Source: Amphibiibacter pelophylacis
GTDB taxonomy: Bacteria; Pseudomonadota; Gammaproteobacteria; Burkholderiales; Burkholderiaceae_C
Reading direction: 5' to 3'
DNA: 64,000 bases
Assembly: GCF_037688875.1 (NCBI RefSeq)
Contig: NZ_JAWDIE010000012.1
Coordinates: forward strand, 45,580-109,579
Part shown: piece by piece, positions 1 through 9,951 of the stretch
How positions within the stretch are numbered: the first letter of the stretch is position 1
Layout: every line of letters starts with the position of its first letter
Notes under the pieces: generated by a model
The model's input: only the letters and a program-made list of their open reading frames with translations
Told to the model about the DNA's origin: nothing
The model's database searches: none
Program-made: the position numbers and the translations under genes

Positions 1-1459
<1,459 letters not shown>

Positions 1460-1539
1460 CCAGTGATTGTGCCCAAAATCGGCTGGGACGATATCCGGAA
1501 AAAGTGTTGGAAAAGCGCATAGCCGGGATCACACGCGGT

Positions 1540-2970
1540 TCACATCCGGGCCAGGGCGCTGCCGATCAGCTCCCAGTGCGGCGGCGGGGTCAGGACGGAC
1601 AGGCGCAGCCAGGTGCTGTCCTGGCGCTGCGGCGAAAACAGGCTGCCCGGCGCGGCGACCACGCCCGCGCTGGCCAGGGTCTGGCTCAGGGTCAGGCTGC
1701 TGCGGCCGGTGTCCAGCCACAGGAAGGGGCCGTGGCTGGCTTCGGGGTGAGCCGGATGCAGGCCCAGCCGGGCGGCCTGCGCCTGCGCGACCCGCCGCGC
1801 CTGCTGCAGCCGCGTCTGCAGCCGCTGCAGGTGACGGCGGAACTGCCCTTCGGCCAGCACCTGGTGGACGACGGCCTCGCTGTGCGCGCAGCTGGTCAGC
1901 CCGGTCAGCAGCTTGAGCCCGGTCAGCGCCGCGATCTGTTCGGGCGCCGCCGCCAGGTAGCCCACGCGCAGCGTTGGCGAGATCAGCTTGGCGTAGCCGC
2001 CGGCCAGCAGCACGCGGCGGCAGCGGTCCAGCGCGGCCAGGCGCACGGGCGGGCGCGGCAGCAGATCGCTCCAGGTGTCGTCCTCGAAAATCAGCAGATC
2101 ATGCCGCTGGGCGATGTCCAGCACATCGACCGCGTGGCCCAGCGACAGGCTGTAGCCGGTCGGGTTGTGCAGGCCGCTGTTGACAATGAAGAGGCGGGGA
2201 CGGTGCTCGCGCGCCATGTCTTCCAGCTGCGCCAGATCAGGCCCCTGCGGACCGCGCCGGATGCCGATGACGCGCGCCCCGGCCGCCTGCAGCCGCCCGA
2301 AAACCACAAACCAGGCGGGATCTTCCACCAGCACCGTGTCGCCCGGCTGCACGTGGTGGCGCAGCACGAGGTCGAGCGCATGCGTGACGCCGTGCGTCAG
2401 CAGCAGGTTGCGGTCGGGGTGGACGGGGATATCAGCGGCAGCGAGCTGGCGCGCCAGCTGAGCGCGCAATTCAGGCAGGCCCAGCGGGTGGCCGTAGGCG
2501 GGCGCGTCCTCGTCGTGGCTGTGGCGCAGCACGGAGCGCTGGGCGCTGCGCAGCAGGCGCGAATCGAGCAGCGCAGGCGGCAGGGGCAGCTCGCGCTGCA
2601 GCACCTGCTGCAGCAGCCACTGCACGTCCTGGCGGCCGGTGTCGAGCTGGCGCGGTACTGGCTCGCTGCGCGTTTCGGGCTCAGGCTGCGGCGGGCGGCG
2701 CACGAAAAAGCCCATGCCCTGGCGCGCCTCGACCACGCCGCGCGCCATCAGGCGGTCGTAGGCTTCGACCACGCTGAAGCGGCTGGCGCCTGTCTGGCTG
2801 GCCAGGCGGCGGATGGACGGCAGGCGGCTGCCTGCGGGCAGCTGGTGCTCGTCCATGTGGCGCAGCAGGGTGCGCGCGACCTGCTCGGGCAGTGGCGTGT
2901 CGCCGCCCCGGCTGACGGCCCAGCCGGGCAGGGGGCTGTCGCTCATGGGGGATTTCTCGGGCGGGTTCAT
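1540..2970 (-). CDS. MocR-family GntR/aminotransferase-fold transcription regulator
   Basis: This 476-aa protein joins an N-terminal GntR winged helix (about residues 25-95, with RLPSIRRLASQTGASRFSV) to a fold-type I aminotransferase domain, the layout of MocR/PdxR regulators. The PLP-binding features are present: NSGLHNPTG near residue 265, the acidic EDDTWSDL segment, and Lys328 in GGYAKLISP as the Schiff-base lysine. These proteins usually sense PLP or an amine and control a neighbouring gene. Here the divergent neighbour is a LysE exporter, with about 134 bp between the two starts, so that gene is the likely target. A second in-frame ATG (MSDSPLPGW, at 2946) could be the true start. Effector unknown. 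Confidence 0.88.
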   Translation of the reverse strand: MNPPEKSPMSDSPLPGWAVSRGGDTPLPEQVARTLLRHMDEHQLPAGSRLPSIRRLASQTGASRFSVVEAYDRLMARGVVEARQGMGFFVRRPPQPEPETRSEPVPRQLDTGRQDVQWLLQQVLQRELPLPPALLDSRLLRSAQRSVLRHSHDEDAPAYGHPLGLPELRAQLARQLAAADIPVHPDRNLLLTHGVTHALDLVLRHHVQPGDTVLVEDPAWFVVFGRLQAAGARVIGIRRGPQGPDLAQLEDMAREHRPRLFIVNSGLHNPTGYSLSLGHAVDVLDIAQRHDLLIFEDDTWSDLLPRPPVRLAALDRCRRVLLAGGYAKLISPTLRVGYLAAAPEQIAALTGLKLLTGLTSCAHSEAVVHQVLAEGQFRRHLQRLQTRLQQARRVAQAQAARLGLHPAHPEASHGPFLWLDTGRSSLTLSQTLASAGVVAAPGSLFSPQRQDSTWLRLSVLTPPPHWELIGSALARM

Positions 2971-3104
2971 GGGCTCTGTGCTGTACTGGTTGCGGCGCCG
3001 GGCCAGTGGTGAATATTCTGGCTGCGACTGTACAGGAACCCTGCCGGTTTCTGACCTACATTGGCTGACATACCGTGACGCTCACGGGGTTCAAGGAATC
3101 CGCC

Positions 3105-3779
3105 ATGACCGCTTCTGCCCTGTGGGCGCTGGCCCTGTTCAGCTTTGTGATGTCCGTCACGCCCGGCCCCAACAACATGATGCTGCTGGCGTCTGGCCTG
3201 AACTTCGGCTTCGCCCGCACCGTGCCGCACATGCTGGGCATTGCGGCAGGCGCCGGGGTGATGCTGGTGGTGCTGGCGCTGGGCCTGGGCGCACTTCTGG
3301 TGCGCTGGCCGCTGCTGGACGCCCTGCTGCAGACGGTCAGCGCGCTGTGGCTGATCCATCTGGCCTGGCGACTGGGCACGGCCACCACGCCCCTCGCCGC
3401 GCTGGCGCAGCCGGATGGGCCACCCTTGGAATCTCCTGCGGCCCAAAGCGCAAAAACGGCAAAAACCGCCCGCCCCATGACGGCGCTGGGCGCGGCTGCC
3501 TTCCAGTGGGCCAACCCCAAGGCCTGGATGATGGTGACCACGCTGGTCGCCAGCTACCTGCCCGCGGCGCCAGGCGGCGCGCTGCTGGCGATGGTGGTGC
3601 TGGTTTTCATGGCCATCAACCTGTGCAGCGTGTCGGTCTGGGCCTGGGCGGGCCGGGCGCTGCGCCGCTGGCTGGCGCACCCGGTGCGGCTGCGCTGGTT
3701 CAACCGCGTGATGGCGCTGACGCTGCTGGCCTCACTGTGGCCGGTGGTGTCGGGTGCGCTGCAGCATGTTCGGGCCTGA
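3105..3779 (+). CDS. LysE/RhtB-family amino acid exporter
   Basis: This is a predicted inner-membrane exporter of amino acids or related small molecules. The 224-aa product has the LysE family start, VMSVTPGPNNMMLLASG, and about six hydrophobic segments, with a Gln/Ala/Lys-rich cytoplasmic loop in the middle (residues 100-130). The later FQWANPKAWMM motif is also typical. I chose the ATG at 3105 because the next upstream start (3075) adds a non-hydrophobic tail and would sit close to a repeat in the regulatory region. It is transcribed away from the MocR regulator, which probably controls it. Substrate cannot be read from sequence. Confidence 0.88.
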   Translation: MTASALWALALFSFVMSVTPGPNNMMLLASGLNFGFARTVPHMLGIAAGAGVMLVVLALGLGALLVRWPLLDALLQTVSALWLIHLAWRLGTATTPLAALAQPDGPPLESPAAQSAKTAKTARPMTALGAAAFQWANPKAWMMVTTLVASYLPAAPGGALLAMVVLVFMAINLCSVSVWAWAGRALRRWLAHPVRLRWFNRVMALTLLASLWPVVSGALQHVRA

Positions 3780-3859
3780 CCCGGACACGATCATGAGCGA
3801 TTCTTCTTCCCACTTTGCCCTAGCGGCACGCACCGCGCGCAGGGGCCGACGCCCCGCTG

Positions 3860-4999
3860 TCAGGCCATAGCGGCTGCAGGCGCAGCGGCAGGCGCAGGCG
3901 CGATGCCTTCGCCCTCGACAAACACCTCCTGCAGCGCCAGCGCCTCGTCCAGAACGACCAGGTCAGCGAACTGTCCGACTGCAATCTGCCCACGGTCGGG
4001 CAGCTGCAGGAACTGCGCCGGGTGGCGCGACAGTGCGTGGCTGGCCTCGGCCAGGCTCAGGCCCACGCCGTGGACCAGGTTGCGCAGCGCCTGATCCATG
4101 GTCAGGCAGCTGCCCGCCAGCGTGCCGTCGGCCAGGCGCACGCCGCCCAGGCATTTGTGCACCGTGTGGCTGCCCAGGCGGTAATCGCCGTCGGGCATGC
4201 CGGTGGCCGACGTGGCGTCGGTCACGGCGAACAGGCCCGGGATGCAGCGCCAGGCCGCGCGGATGGCGCCGGGGTGGACGTGCAGCAGATCCGGGATGAT
4301 TTCGCTGTGCGTGGCGTGCGCCAGTGCTGCGCCGACCAGGCCAGGCTCGCGGTGGTGCAGGGCGCTCATGGCGTTGAAGAGGTGGGTGAAGCTGCTGGCG
4401 CCCGCGTTCAGCGCGGCCACGGCGGCCTCGTAACTGCCCGTGCTGTGGCCCAGCTGCGCACGCGCGCCCCGGCTGACCAGGTGGGTGAGCATTTCCAGGT
4501 GGCCGGGCATTTCCGGCGCGATGGTGCAGACGCGGATGGGCGCGATGGCGTTCCAGGCGTCGAACTCGGCGGCGCGGCCCGGCACGGCGTTGGGCGGCTG
4601 CGCCCCCAGTTTGTGCGGCGAAATGTAAGGCCCTTCCAGATGCACACCCAGAATGCGCGCGCCCCCTTGCGGACGCTGCGCCACATGCGGCGCCAGCGCC
4701 CGCAGTGCGGCCTCGATGTCTTCGGCGGGCGCTGTCATGGTCGTCGCCAGGAAGGATGTTGTTCCGTGGCGCGCGTGCGTGCGTGACACCGCCGGGGCCG
4801 CATCGCCGCCCTGCATGATGTCGCGCCCGCCGCCACCGTGGCAGTGCAGGTCGATGAAGCCCGGCAGCATCACCGGCAGACGTTGCCCGGCCTCGGCGGC
4901 ACGCGGCACGATGGCGCGGATGCGGGTATCGAAAGTGATGTCGGCATCGAGCCAGCCGCAGGGGGTGAGGAGGCGGGCGTGGCGGGTGGTGGACTGCAT
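3860..4999 (-). CDS. nagA: N-acetylglucosamine-6-phosphate deacetylase
   Basis: NagA removes the acetyl group from GlcNAc-6-phosphate in amino-sugar and cell-wall recycling. The 379-aa length fits the family. Visible motifs are LHCHGGGGRD (His52, His54), HLEGPYISP (metal ligand Glu122), GHSTGSY (His185), THLFNAM (His206) and the catalytic Asp261 in VTDATSATG. The start codon follows the stop of the 58-aa gene upstream without a gap (TGA then ATG), so the two are almost certainly translationally coupled. It is the last gene of the minus-strand chain that contains the dap genes. No nagB or PTS gene is in the window, so it probably works with genes elsewhere. Confidence 0.93.
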   Translation of the reverse strand: MQSTTRHARLLTPCGWLDADITFDTRIRAIVPRAAEAGQRLPVMLPGFIDLHCHGGGGRDIMQGGDAAPAVSRTHARHGTTSFLATTMTAPAEDIEAALRALAPHVAQRPQGGARILGVHLEGPYISPHKLGAQPPNAVPGRAAEFDAWNAIAPIRVCTIAPEMPGHLEMLTHLVSRGARAQLGHSTGSYEAAVAALNAGASSFTHLFNAMSALHHREPGLVGAALAHATHSEIIPDLLHVHPGAIRAAWRCIPGLFAVTDATSATGMPDGDYRLGSHTVHKCLGGVRLADGTLAGSCLTMDQALRNLVHGVGLSLAEASHALSRHPAQFLQLPDRGQIAVGQFADLVVLDEALALQEVFVEGEGIAPAPAAAPAAAMA

Positions 5000-5176
5000 T
5001 CAGAACTCCTTGCGCAATTGGTCGGCGGTAATACGCACCGGTTTTCCGCCTTGCACGACGACGATGGCGGTATTGGTCTGTATCGCCACCTGCCTGGCCG
5101 TGGCGGCAGCGCGCTGCATGGCGGCCAGCGATGCACGCAGATCCGGGTTTCGGGCTTTGAACAGGTCCTGTCTCAT
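5000..5176 (-). CDS. Small 58-aa protein paired with zeta-type kinase (possible antitoxin)
   Basis: This short gene overlaps the stop of the kinase gene by four bases (ATGA) and ends directly at the nagA start, so it is translated in a coupled series. The product begins MRQDLFKARNPDLRAS, has an Ala/Arg-rich helical first half, then a strand-like stretch with TAIVVVQGG and KPVRITADQL. I do not recognise it as a named family. Small proteins of this helix-then-hairpin look often accompany zeta/AAA kinases, which suggests an antitoxin or accessory role; that is inference. Tight packing on both sides is good evidence that it is a real gene. Confidence 0.7.
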   Translation of the reverse strand: MRQDLFKARNPDLRASLAAMQRAAATARQVAIQTNTAIVVVQGGKPVRITADQLRKEF

Positions 5177-5712
5177 GTGTTTTCTCCCCAGTCGATCAGG
5201 ATCGGTGTGCGGCCTGCGTTGTCATAGACGGCCCAATCGCTGACCGCGTCACGGTAAAACTGTTGGAAATTTTGCCAGCCTGCGGCAAAACGGCGACGTA
5301 CGGTCTGCTCCGGAATGTGATGGCCCCCTTGGCGCACGCGCTCGGCGACTCTGGCCAAGGCCGTTTCGGCATCGGGGAGCGACAGAAAAAACAGGCTGAC
5401 ATGGTATCCGTCGCTGCGCCAGCGCTGGATATGGCGCAGATACGATAGTCCGGCCAGTGTCGTTTCAAACGCAAAGCTGGCTCTCTGCAGGGCGGCCGTA
5501 TTGATTTCTTCCAGCATCAAGCGTCCTGCCTTGATGGCGGCTGCTTCCGGCGCAAAAGGCGAAAGCCCAGCGGCAATCAGGTCAGCATTAATGAAACGTT
5601 GCAGCTGGGCTTCAGCCGGAAGGAAAGATCTGGCGAAGACAGTTTTTCCTGCCCCGTTGGGCCCGGCAAAGATGATGATTCTTGGATGCAAATCAGGCGG
5701 ACGCATTGTCAT
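5173..5712 (-). CDS. Zeta-toxin-like P-loop kinase
   Basis: The 179-aa product has a Walker A motif GPNGAGKT (residues 17-24), then INADLIAAGLSPF, a GRLMLEEI helix and the FAFETTLAG strand (about residues 80-88), an arrangement shared by zeta/PezT toxins and related AAA_33 kinases. Known zeta toxins phosphorylate UDP-N-acetylglucosamine and block wall synthesis, but many chromosomal relatives are uncharacterised, so the substrate here is open. The gene overlaps the end of prmB by 20 bases and the following 58-aa gene by four, and so sits inside an operon with dapE, prmB and nagA. No epsilon-type antitoxin is recognisable; the 58-aa gene is the only candidate partner. Confidence 0.8.
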   Translation of the reverse strand: MTMRPPDLHPRIIIFAGPNGAGKTVFARSFLPAEAQLQRFINADLIAAGLSPFAPEAAAIKAGRLMLEEINTAALQRASFAFETTLAGLSYLRHIQRWRSDGYHVSLFFLSLPDAETALARVAERVRQGGHHIPEQTVRRRFAAGWQNFQQFYRDAVSDWAVYDNAGRTPILIDWGENT

Positions 5713-6610
5713 GCCCCCCCGCCAGATCCCCCCGCGTCAGCAGCAGCACCTGCTCCTCGCCCGCGCTGGTGGGCAGGCCGATGGCGGGCAGGCCGGGGAA
5801 GGCGCGCACAAAGTGCCCGATCTCGTGGCCGATCTCCAGCACCAGCACGGCCTGCGGCGACATCAGCGCGGGCAGGGCAGGCAGGGCGCGGCGCAGGATG
5901 TCCATGCCATCGCGCTGCGCGGGCGGGGCGTGGTCGTGCGGATTGCCGTCCAGCGCCAGGCGCGGCTCAGCGCGGAATTCGGGCGGCAGGCGATCCATGC
6001 TGTCCTGGCAGACGTAGGGCGGATTGCACAGCACCAGATCGAAAGGACCGTCGGCACGCACCGGATCGAGCAGATCACCCTGACGCAGCGTGACGCGGCC
6101 CTGCAGATCGTGGCGCTGCACATTGCGCGCGCCCAGCGCCAGCGCGTCGGCGCTCAGGTCGCAGCCGACCACGCTCACGTCCGGCCAGGCCATGGCGGCC
6201 AGCACGGCCAGGCTGGCGTTGCCGGTGCACAAATCCAGCACGCGGCGCGTGTTGTCGCCCAGCCAGGCGTCGAAACCGCCGTCGGCGATCAGTTCGGCGA
6301 TCAGGCTGCGCGGCACAATGCTGCGCGCGTCGCTGTAAAACGGCACGCCCTGCAGCCAGGCTTCGCCCGTCAGATAAGCCAGCGGCTGGCGCGTGGTGAT
6401 GCGCCGCTGCAGCAGATCGTGCACGGCGGCCTGCTGCGCGGCGTCCAGCGGCTGACTGGCGATGTCGTCAAATGCATCGAGCGGCTGGCCCAGCGCGGCC
6501 AGCACCAGCCAGACGGCCTCGTCGCGCAGGCTCAGCGTGCCCTGGCCCAGATGGACGTCCGCCGCACCCAGCGCGGCTTCGGCGTGGAGCGCCAGTTCCT
6601 GCGCCGTCAT
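5693..6610 (-). CDS. prmB: Ribosomal protein L3 glutamine N5-methyltransferase
   Basis: PrmB methylates a glutamine of ribosomal protein L3. The 305-aa product contains the PrmB-type IVPRSLIAELI segment (about residues 98-108), the SAM-binding VLDLCTGNAS (124-133) and the catalytic NPPY (196-199). PrmA/PrmC relatives have the NPPY motif too, but the IVPRS segment favours PrmB. A longer frame extends upstream to 6880, but it lies inside dapE; the ATG at 6610 overlaps the dapE stop in the classic ATGA arrangement and is the clear start. The downstream zeta-like kinase overlaps its last 20 bases. Confidence 0.9.
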   Translation of the reverse strand: MTAQELALHAEAALGAADVHLGQGTLSLRDEAVWLVLAALGQPLDAFDDIASQPLDAAQQAAVHDLLQRRITTRQPLAYLTGEAWLQGVPFYSDARSIVPRSLIAELIADGGFDAWLGDNTRRVLDLCTGNASLAVLAAMAWPDVSVVGCDLSADALALGARNVQRHDLQGRVTLRQGDLLDPVRADGPFDLVLCNPPYVCQDSMDRLPPEFRAEPRLALDGNPHDHAPPAQRDGMDILRRALPALPALMSPQAVLVLEIGHEIGHFVRAFPGLPAIGLPTSAGEEQVLLLTRGDLAGGHDNASA

Positions 6611-7755
6611 GCCAGCAGGCTGACCAGGGTGCGCTGGTAAATGGCTTTGAGCGGCGCCAGATCGGCGACGGCCACCTGCTCGTCGATCTTGTGGATGGTG
6701 GCGTTGATGGGGCCGAACTCGACGACCTGCGGGCAGATTCGCGCAATGAAGCGGCCATCCGACGTGCCGCCGCTGGTGGACAGCTCGGGCGTGACGCCGG
6801 TTTCGGCCTGGATGGCGGCGGACAGCGCATCGACCAGCGGCCCGGGCGGCGTGAGAAAAGGCAGGCCGCTGAGGTTCCACGCCAGGTCGTACTGGATGGG
6901 ATGCTGGTCCAGCAGCGCCAGCGTGCGGGTTTTGAGGCTTTCGGGCGTCGATTCGGTCGAGAAGCGGAAGTTGAAATCAATCACCAGCTCGCCCGGGATG
7001 ACGTTGGTCGCGCCCGTGCCGCCGTGGATGTTGCTGATCTGGAAGGTGGTCGGCGGGAAGTGCGCGTTGCCGCCGTCCCAGACGGTGCGGGTGAGTTCGG
7101 CCAGCGCGGGCGCCACGTCGTGGATGGGGTTGCGCGCCAGGTGCGGGTAGGCGACGTGGCCCTGCACGCCGTGCACGACCAGGCGGCCCGACAGCGAACC
7201 GCGCCGCCCGTTCTTGATGATGTCGCCCAGGCGTGCCGTGCTGCTGGGTTCGCCGACGATGCAGCAGTCCAGGCGCTGGCCCTGCTCCTGCAGCCAGCGC
7301 ACCACCTGAACGGTGCCGTCGACCGAGGGGCCTTCCTCGTCGCTGGTGATCAGAAAGCCGATGCTGCCCCGGTGATCGGGGTGTTCGCGCACGAAATCGC
7401 GCGCGGCCAGCGTCATGGCGGCGATGCTGGTTTTCATGTCGGCTGCGCCGCGCGCGTAAAGCACGCCGTCGCGCACCTGCGGCTCGAAGGGCGGCGAAGC
7501 CCAGCGCGCCGCATCGCCCGTGGGCACCACGTCGGTGTGCCCGGCAAAGACCACGACCGGGCCGTCACGCGGGCCCTGGCGCAGCGCCCACAGGTTGCTG
7601 ACGCGCGCGCCTTCGGGGCCGAAGGGCAGGTCGGTGCAGGTGAAACCGGCGGGTTCCAGCTCCTGGCGCAGGCGGTCCTGGCAGCCGTCGTCGTGCGGGG
7701 TGACGGAAGGGCGGCGCAGCAGGTCCAGGGTCAGGCTGAGAACATCGTCGGTCAT
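6607..7755 (-). CDS. dapE: Succinyl-diaminopimelate desuccinylase
   Basis: DapE hydrolyses N-succinyl-LL-diaminopimelate in lysine and peptidoglycan precursor synthesis. The 382-aa protein shows the M20 dizinc centre: AGHTDVVP (His73, Asp75), ARGAADMK (Asp106), TSDEEGPS (Glu140-Glu141) and a late His in NATIHKIDEQ. It lies downstream of dapC, dapD and the pilU-like gene on the same strand and overlaps prmB by four bases. The series dapC-dapD-dapE together covers the succinylase branch of the pathway. Confidence 0.95.
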   Translation of the reverse strand: MTDDVLSLTLDLLRRPSVTPHDDGCQDRLRQELEPAGFTCTDLPFGPEGARVSNLWALRQGPRDGPVVVFAGHTDVVPTGDAARWASPPFEPQVRDGVLYARGAADMKTSIAAMTLAARDFVREHPDHRGSIGFLITSDEEGPSVDGTVQVVRWLQEQGQRLDCCIVGEPSSTARLGDIIKNGRRGSLSGRLVVHGVQGHVAYPHLARNPIHDVAPALAELTRTVWDGGNAHFPPTTFQISNIHGGTGATNVIPGELVIDFNFRFSTESTPESLKTRTLALLDQHPIQYDLAWNLSGLPFLTPPGPLVDALSAAIQAETGVTPELSTSGGTSDGRFIARICPQVVEFGPINATIHKIDEQVAVADLAPLKAIYQRTLVSLLA

Positions 7756-7766
7756 GGCGGAGGGGT

Positions 7767-9014
7767 TTACTGAAAGGTGAACAGGGGCTGTTCGTCGCGG
7801 CGCGCAGGCACATCGATGAACAGCTCCTGGTAGTCGGTGACATGCTGGCCGGGCCGCACGGCAGGCTCAGCTCGGGCGTTGGCTTGGGCGGCTTTTTTGC
7901 TGCTCTGGTCGTTGTCCAGGCGCCAGATCAGGTTGGCCGAGGAATCGGCGTGGGCCAGCGCTTCTTCGCGGGTGATGATTTTGCCCAGGATGAGCTTGAC
8001 CAGCTCGTCGTCAAAGGTCTGCGAGCCGTCGCTCAGCGTGGTCTGCATGGCGTCGCGCACGCCGTCGATGTCGCCCGCGTGGATCAGTTCGGACAGGCGC
8101 TGGCTGTTGATCAGGATCTCGACCGCCGGGACGCGCCCGCCGATGGTGCTGCGCAGCAGGCGCTGCGTGACCACCGCGCGCAGGGCGGTGGACAGGTCGT
8201 GCAGCATGGGCTCGCGCACTTCGGCCGGGAAGAAAGAGACCACGCGCGACAGCGCCTGATAACTGTTGTTGGCGTGCAGCGTGGCGATGACCAGGTGGCC
8301 CGACAGCGAATAGGCGATGGCATTGGCCATGGTTTCGCGGTCGCGGATCTCGCCGATCATGATGCAGTCCGGCGCCTGGCGCAGGGCGTTGCGCAGCGCG
8401 GTGTGCAGCGATTTGGTGTCGCGCCCGACCTCGCGCTGGTTGACGATGGAGCGGTTGTTGGTGAACAGGTACTCGATCGGGTCTTCGATGGTCAGGATGT
8501 GGCCGGTGACCTTGCGGTTGCGCTCTTCCAGCATCGCCGCCATCGTCGTGCTCTTGCCCTGGCCGGTGGCGCCGCAGATCAGGATCAGGCCGCGTTTTTC
8601 CAGGATCAGCTGGCCCAGCACAGGCGGCAGGCCCATGGCCTCCAGCGAGGGGATTTCAGCGGTGACACAGCGCAGCACGGCCGCGATGGTGCCGCGCTGG
8701 CGGAAAGCGCTCAGGCGGAAACTGCCCACGCCCGACAGGCCGATGCCGACGTTGAGCTCGCCCTGCTCTTCGAGTTCGGCGATCTGGTCGGGCCGCAGCA
8801 GCTCGCTGATCAGAAGAAAGGTCTGGTCGGGGCGCAGCGCCTCCTCGCTCAGCTGCATCATCTGGCCGCTGATGCGCACCAGGATGGGCGTCTTGGCCGA
8901 CAGATAGACATCCGACGCCCCGCGCTCGGCCATGAGCCGCAGGATGCGGTCCATGGTTTTGGCCTGCGGATTGCCGATCTGGTCCAGCGAGAAAGGGATC
9001 TGCGAAGAAGTCAT
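7767..9014 (-). CDS. pilU: PilT/PilU-family type IV pilus retraction ATPase
   Basis: This 415-aa hexameric secretion-type ATPase has the PilT/PilU layout: an N-terminal PAS-like domain (ASDVYLSAKTPILVRISG), Walker A GATGQGKST (residues 148-156), an Asp box around TIEDPIEYL, Walker B IMIGEIRDRETM and the His box STLHANN-like segment ATLHANNS. Family members retract type IV pili from the inner membrane. The extended C-terminal tail past residue 350 fits PilU better than PilT. It sits between dapD and dapE with 10-45 bp gaps and is probably co-transcribed with them. I chose the ATG at 9014; a longer frame upstream only reads dapD out of frame. Confidence 0.85.
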   Translation of the reverse strand: MTSSQIPFSLDQIGNPQAKTMDRILRLMAERGASDVYLSAKTPILVRISGQMMQLSEEALRPDQTFLLISELLRPDQIAELEEQGELNVGIGLSGVGSFRLSAFRQRGTIAAVLRCVTAEIPSLEAMGLPPVLGQLILEKRGLILICGATGQGKSTTMAAMLEERNRKVTGHILTIEDPIEYLFTNNRSIVNQREVGRDTKSLHTALRNALRQAPDCIMIGEIRDRETMANAIAYSLSGHLVIATLHANNSYQALSRVVSFFPAEVREPMLHDLSTALRAVVTQRLLRSTIGGRVPAVEILINSQRLSELIHAGDIDGVRDAMQTTLSDGSQTFDDELVKLILGKIITREEALAHADSSANLIWRLDNDQSSKKAAQANARAEPAVRPGQHVTDYQELFIDVPARRDEQPLFTFQ

Positions 9015-9057
9015 GGCGGTGCGCCCTGGTTGGGCCTGCCGTCGCAGCAGCGGGACT

Positions 9058-9882
9058 TCAGCTGCGCAGCAGGTCGTTGATGCTGGTTTTGGCGCGGGTC
9101 TGGGCATCGACTTTCTTGACGATGACCGCACAGTAGAGGCTGTATTTGCCGTCGCTGCTGGGCAGGTTGCCGCTGACCACCACCGATCCGGCCGGGATGC
9201 GGCCGTAAGTGACCTCGCCGGTGGCGCGGTCGTAGATCTTGGTGCTCTGGCCGATGTACACGCCCATGCTGATGACGGAGTTTTCCTCGACGATGACGCC
9301 TTCGACCACCTCGGAGCGTGCGCCGATGAAGCAGTTGTCCTCGATGATGGTCGGGTTGGCCTGCAGGGGTTCCAGCACCCCGCCGATGCCCACGCCGCCC
9401 GACAGGTGGACGTTTTTGCCGATCTGCGCGCACGAGCCCACGGTGGCCCACGTGTCGACCATCGTACCTTCATCCACGTAGGCGCCGATGTTCACATAAG
9501 AGGGCATGAGCACCACGTTTTTGGCCTGATAGCTGCCGTGGCGGGCCACTGCGGGCGGCACCACGCGCACGCCGGTGGCGCGCAGTTCGGCGTCCGACAG
9601 GCCGCTGTACTTGCTGGGCACCTTGTCGAAGAACTGCAGCTCGCCCGCGTTCATGACGCGGTTGTCGTTCAGGCGGAAGGACAGCAGCACCGCCTTTTTG
9701 ATCCACTGGTTGACGTGCCAGTCGCCCACGCCCCGGCGTTCGGCCACGCGCAGGCTGCCGCTGTTGAGCGCGTCCAGCACGCTCTGGACGGCGTCGCGCA
9801 CGTCGGACGGGCAGTTGGCGGGAGAGAATTCGGTGCGCAGTTCCCAGGCGTTTTCGATCAGGCTTTGCAGTTGGGATGTCAT
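9058..9882 (-). CDS. dapD: Tetrahydrodipicolinate N-succinyltransferase
   Basis: DapD transfers succinyl from succinyl-CoA to tetrahydrodipicolinate, committing it to the succinylase branch of diaminopimelate synthesis. The 274-aa length is exact for the family. The N-terminal helical domain is followed by left-handed beta-helix hexapeptide repeats (for example IGAYVDEGTMVDTWATVGSC and GVLEPLQANPTIIEDNC). It follows dapC by 69 bp and precedes the pilU-like gene by 43 bp on the same strand. Confidence 0.95.
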   Translation of the reverse strand: MTSQLQSLIENAWELRTEFSPANCPSDVRDAVQSVLDALNSGSLRVAERRGVGDWHVNQWIKKAVLLSFRLNDNRVMNAGELQFFDKVPSKYSGLSDAELRATGVRVVPPAVARHGSYQAKNVVLMPSYVNIGAYVDEGTMVDTWATVGSCAQIGKNVHLSGGVGIGGVLEPLQANPTIIEDNCFIGARSEVVEGVIVEENSVISMGVYIGQSTKIYDRATGEVTYGRIPAGSVVVSGNLPSSDGKYSLYCAVIVKKVDAQTRAKTSINDLLRS

Positions 9883-9951
9883 GGTGGGGCTCGTGTTGGG
9901 CGGTGGGTCAGAAAGGGAAGAAATCGGGGAAAGAAGGGGGCAGGGGCGGCT

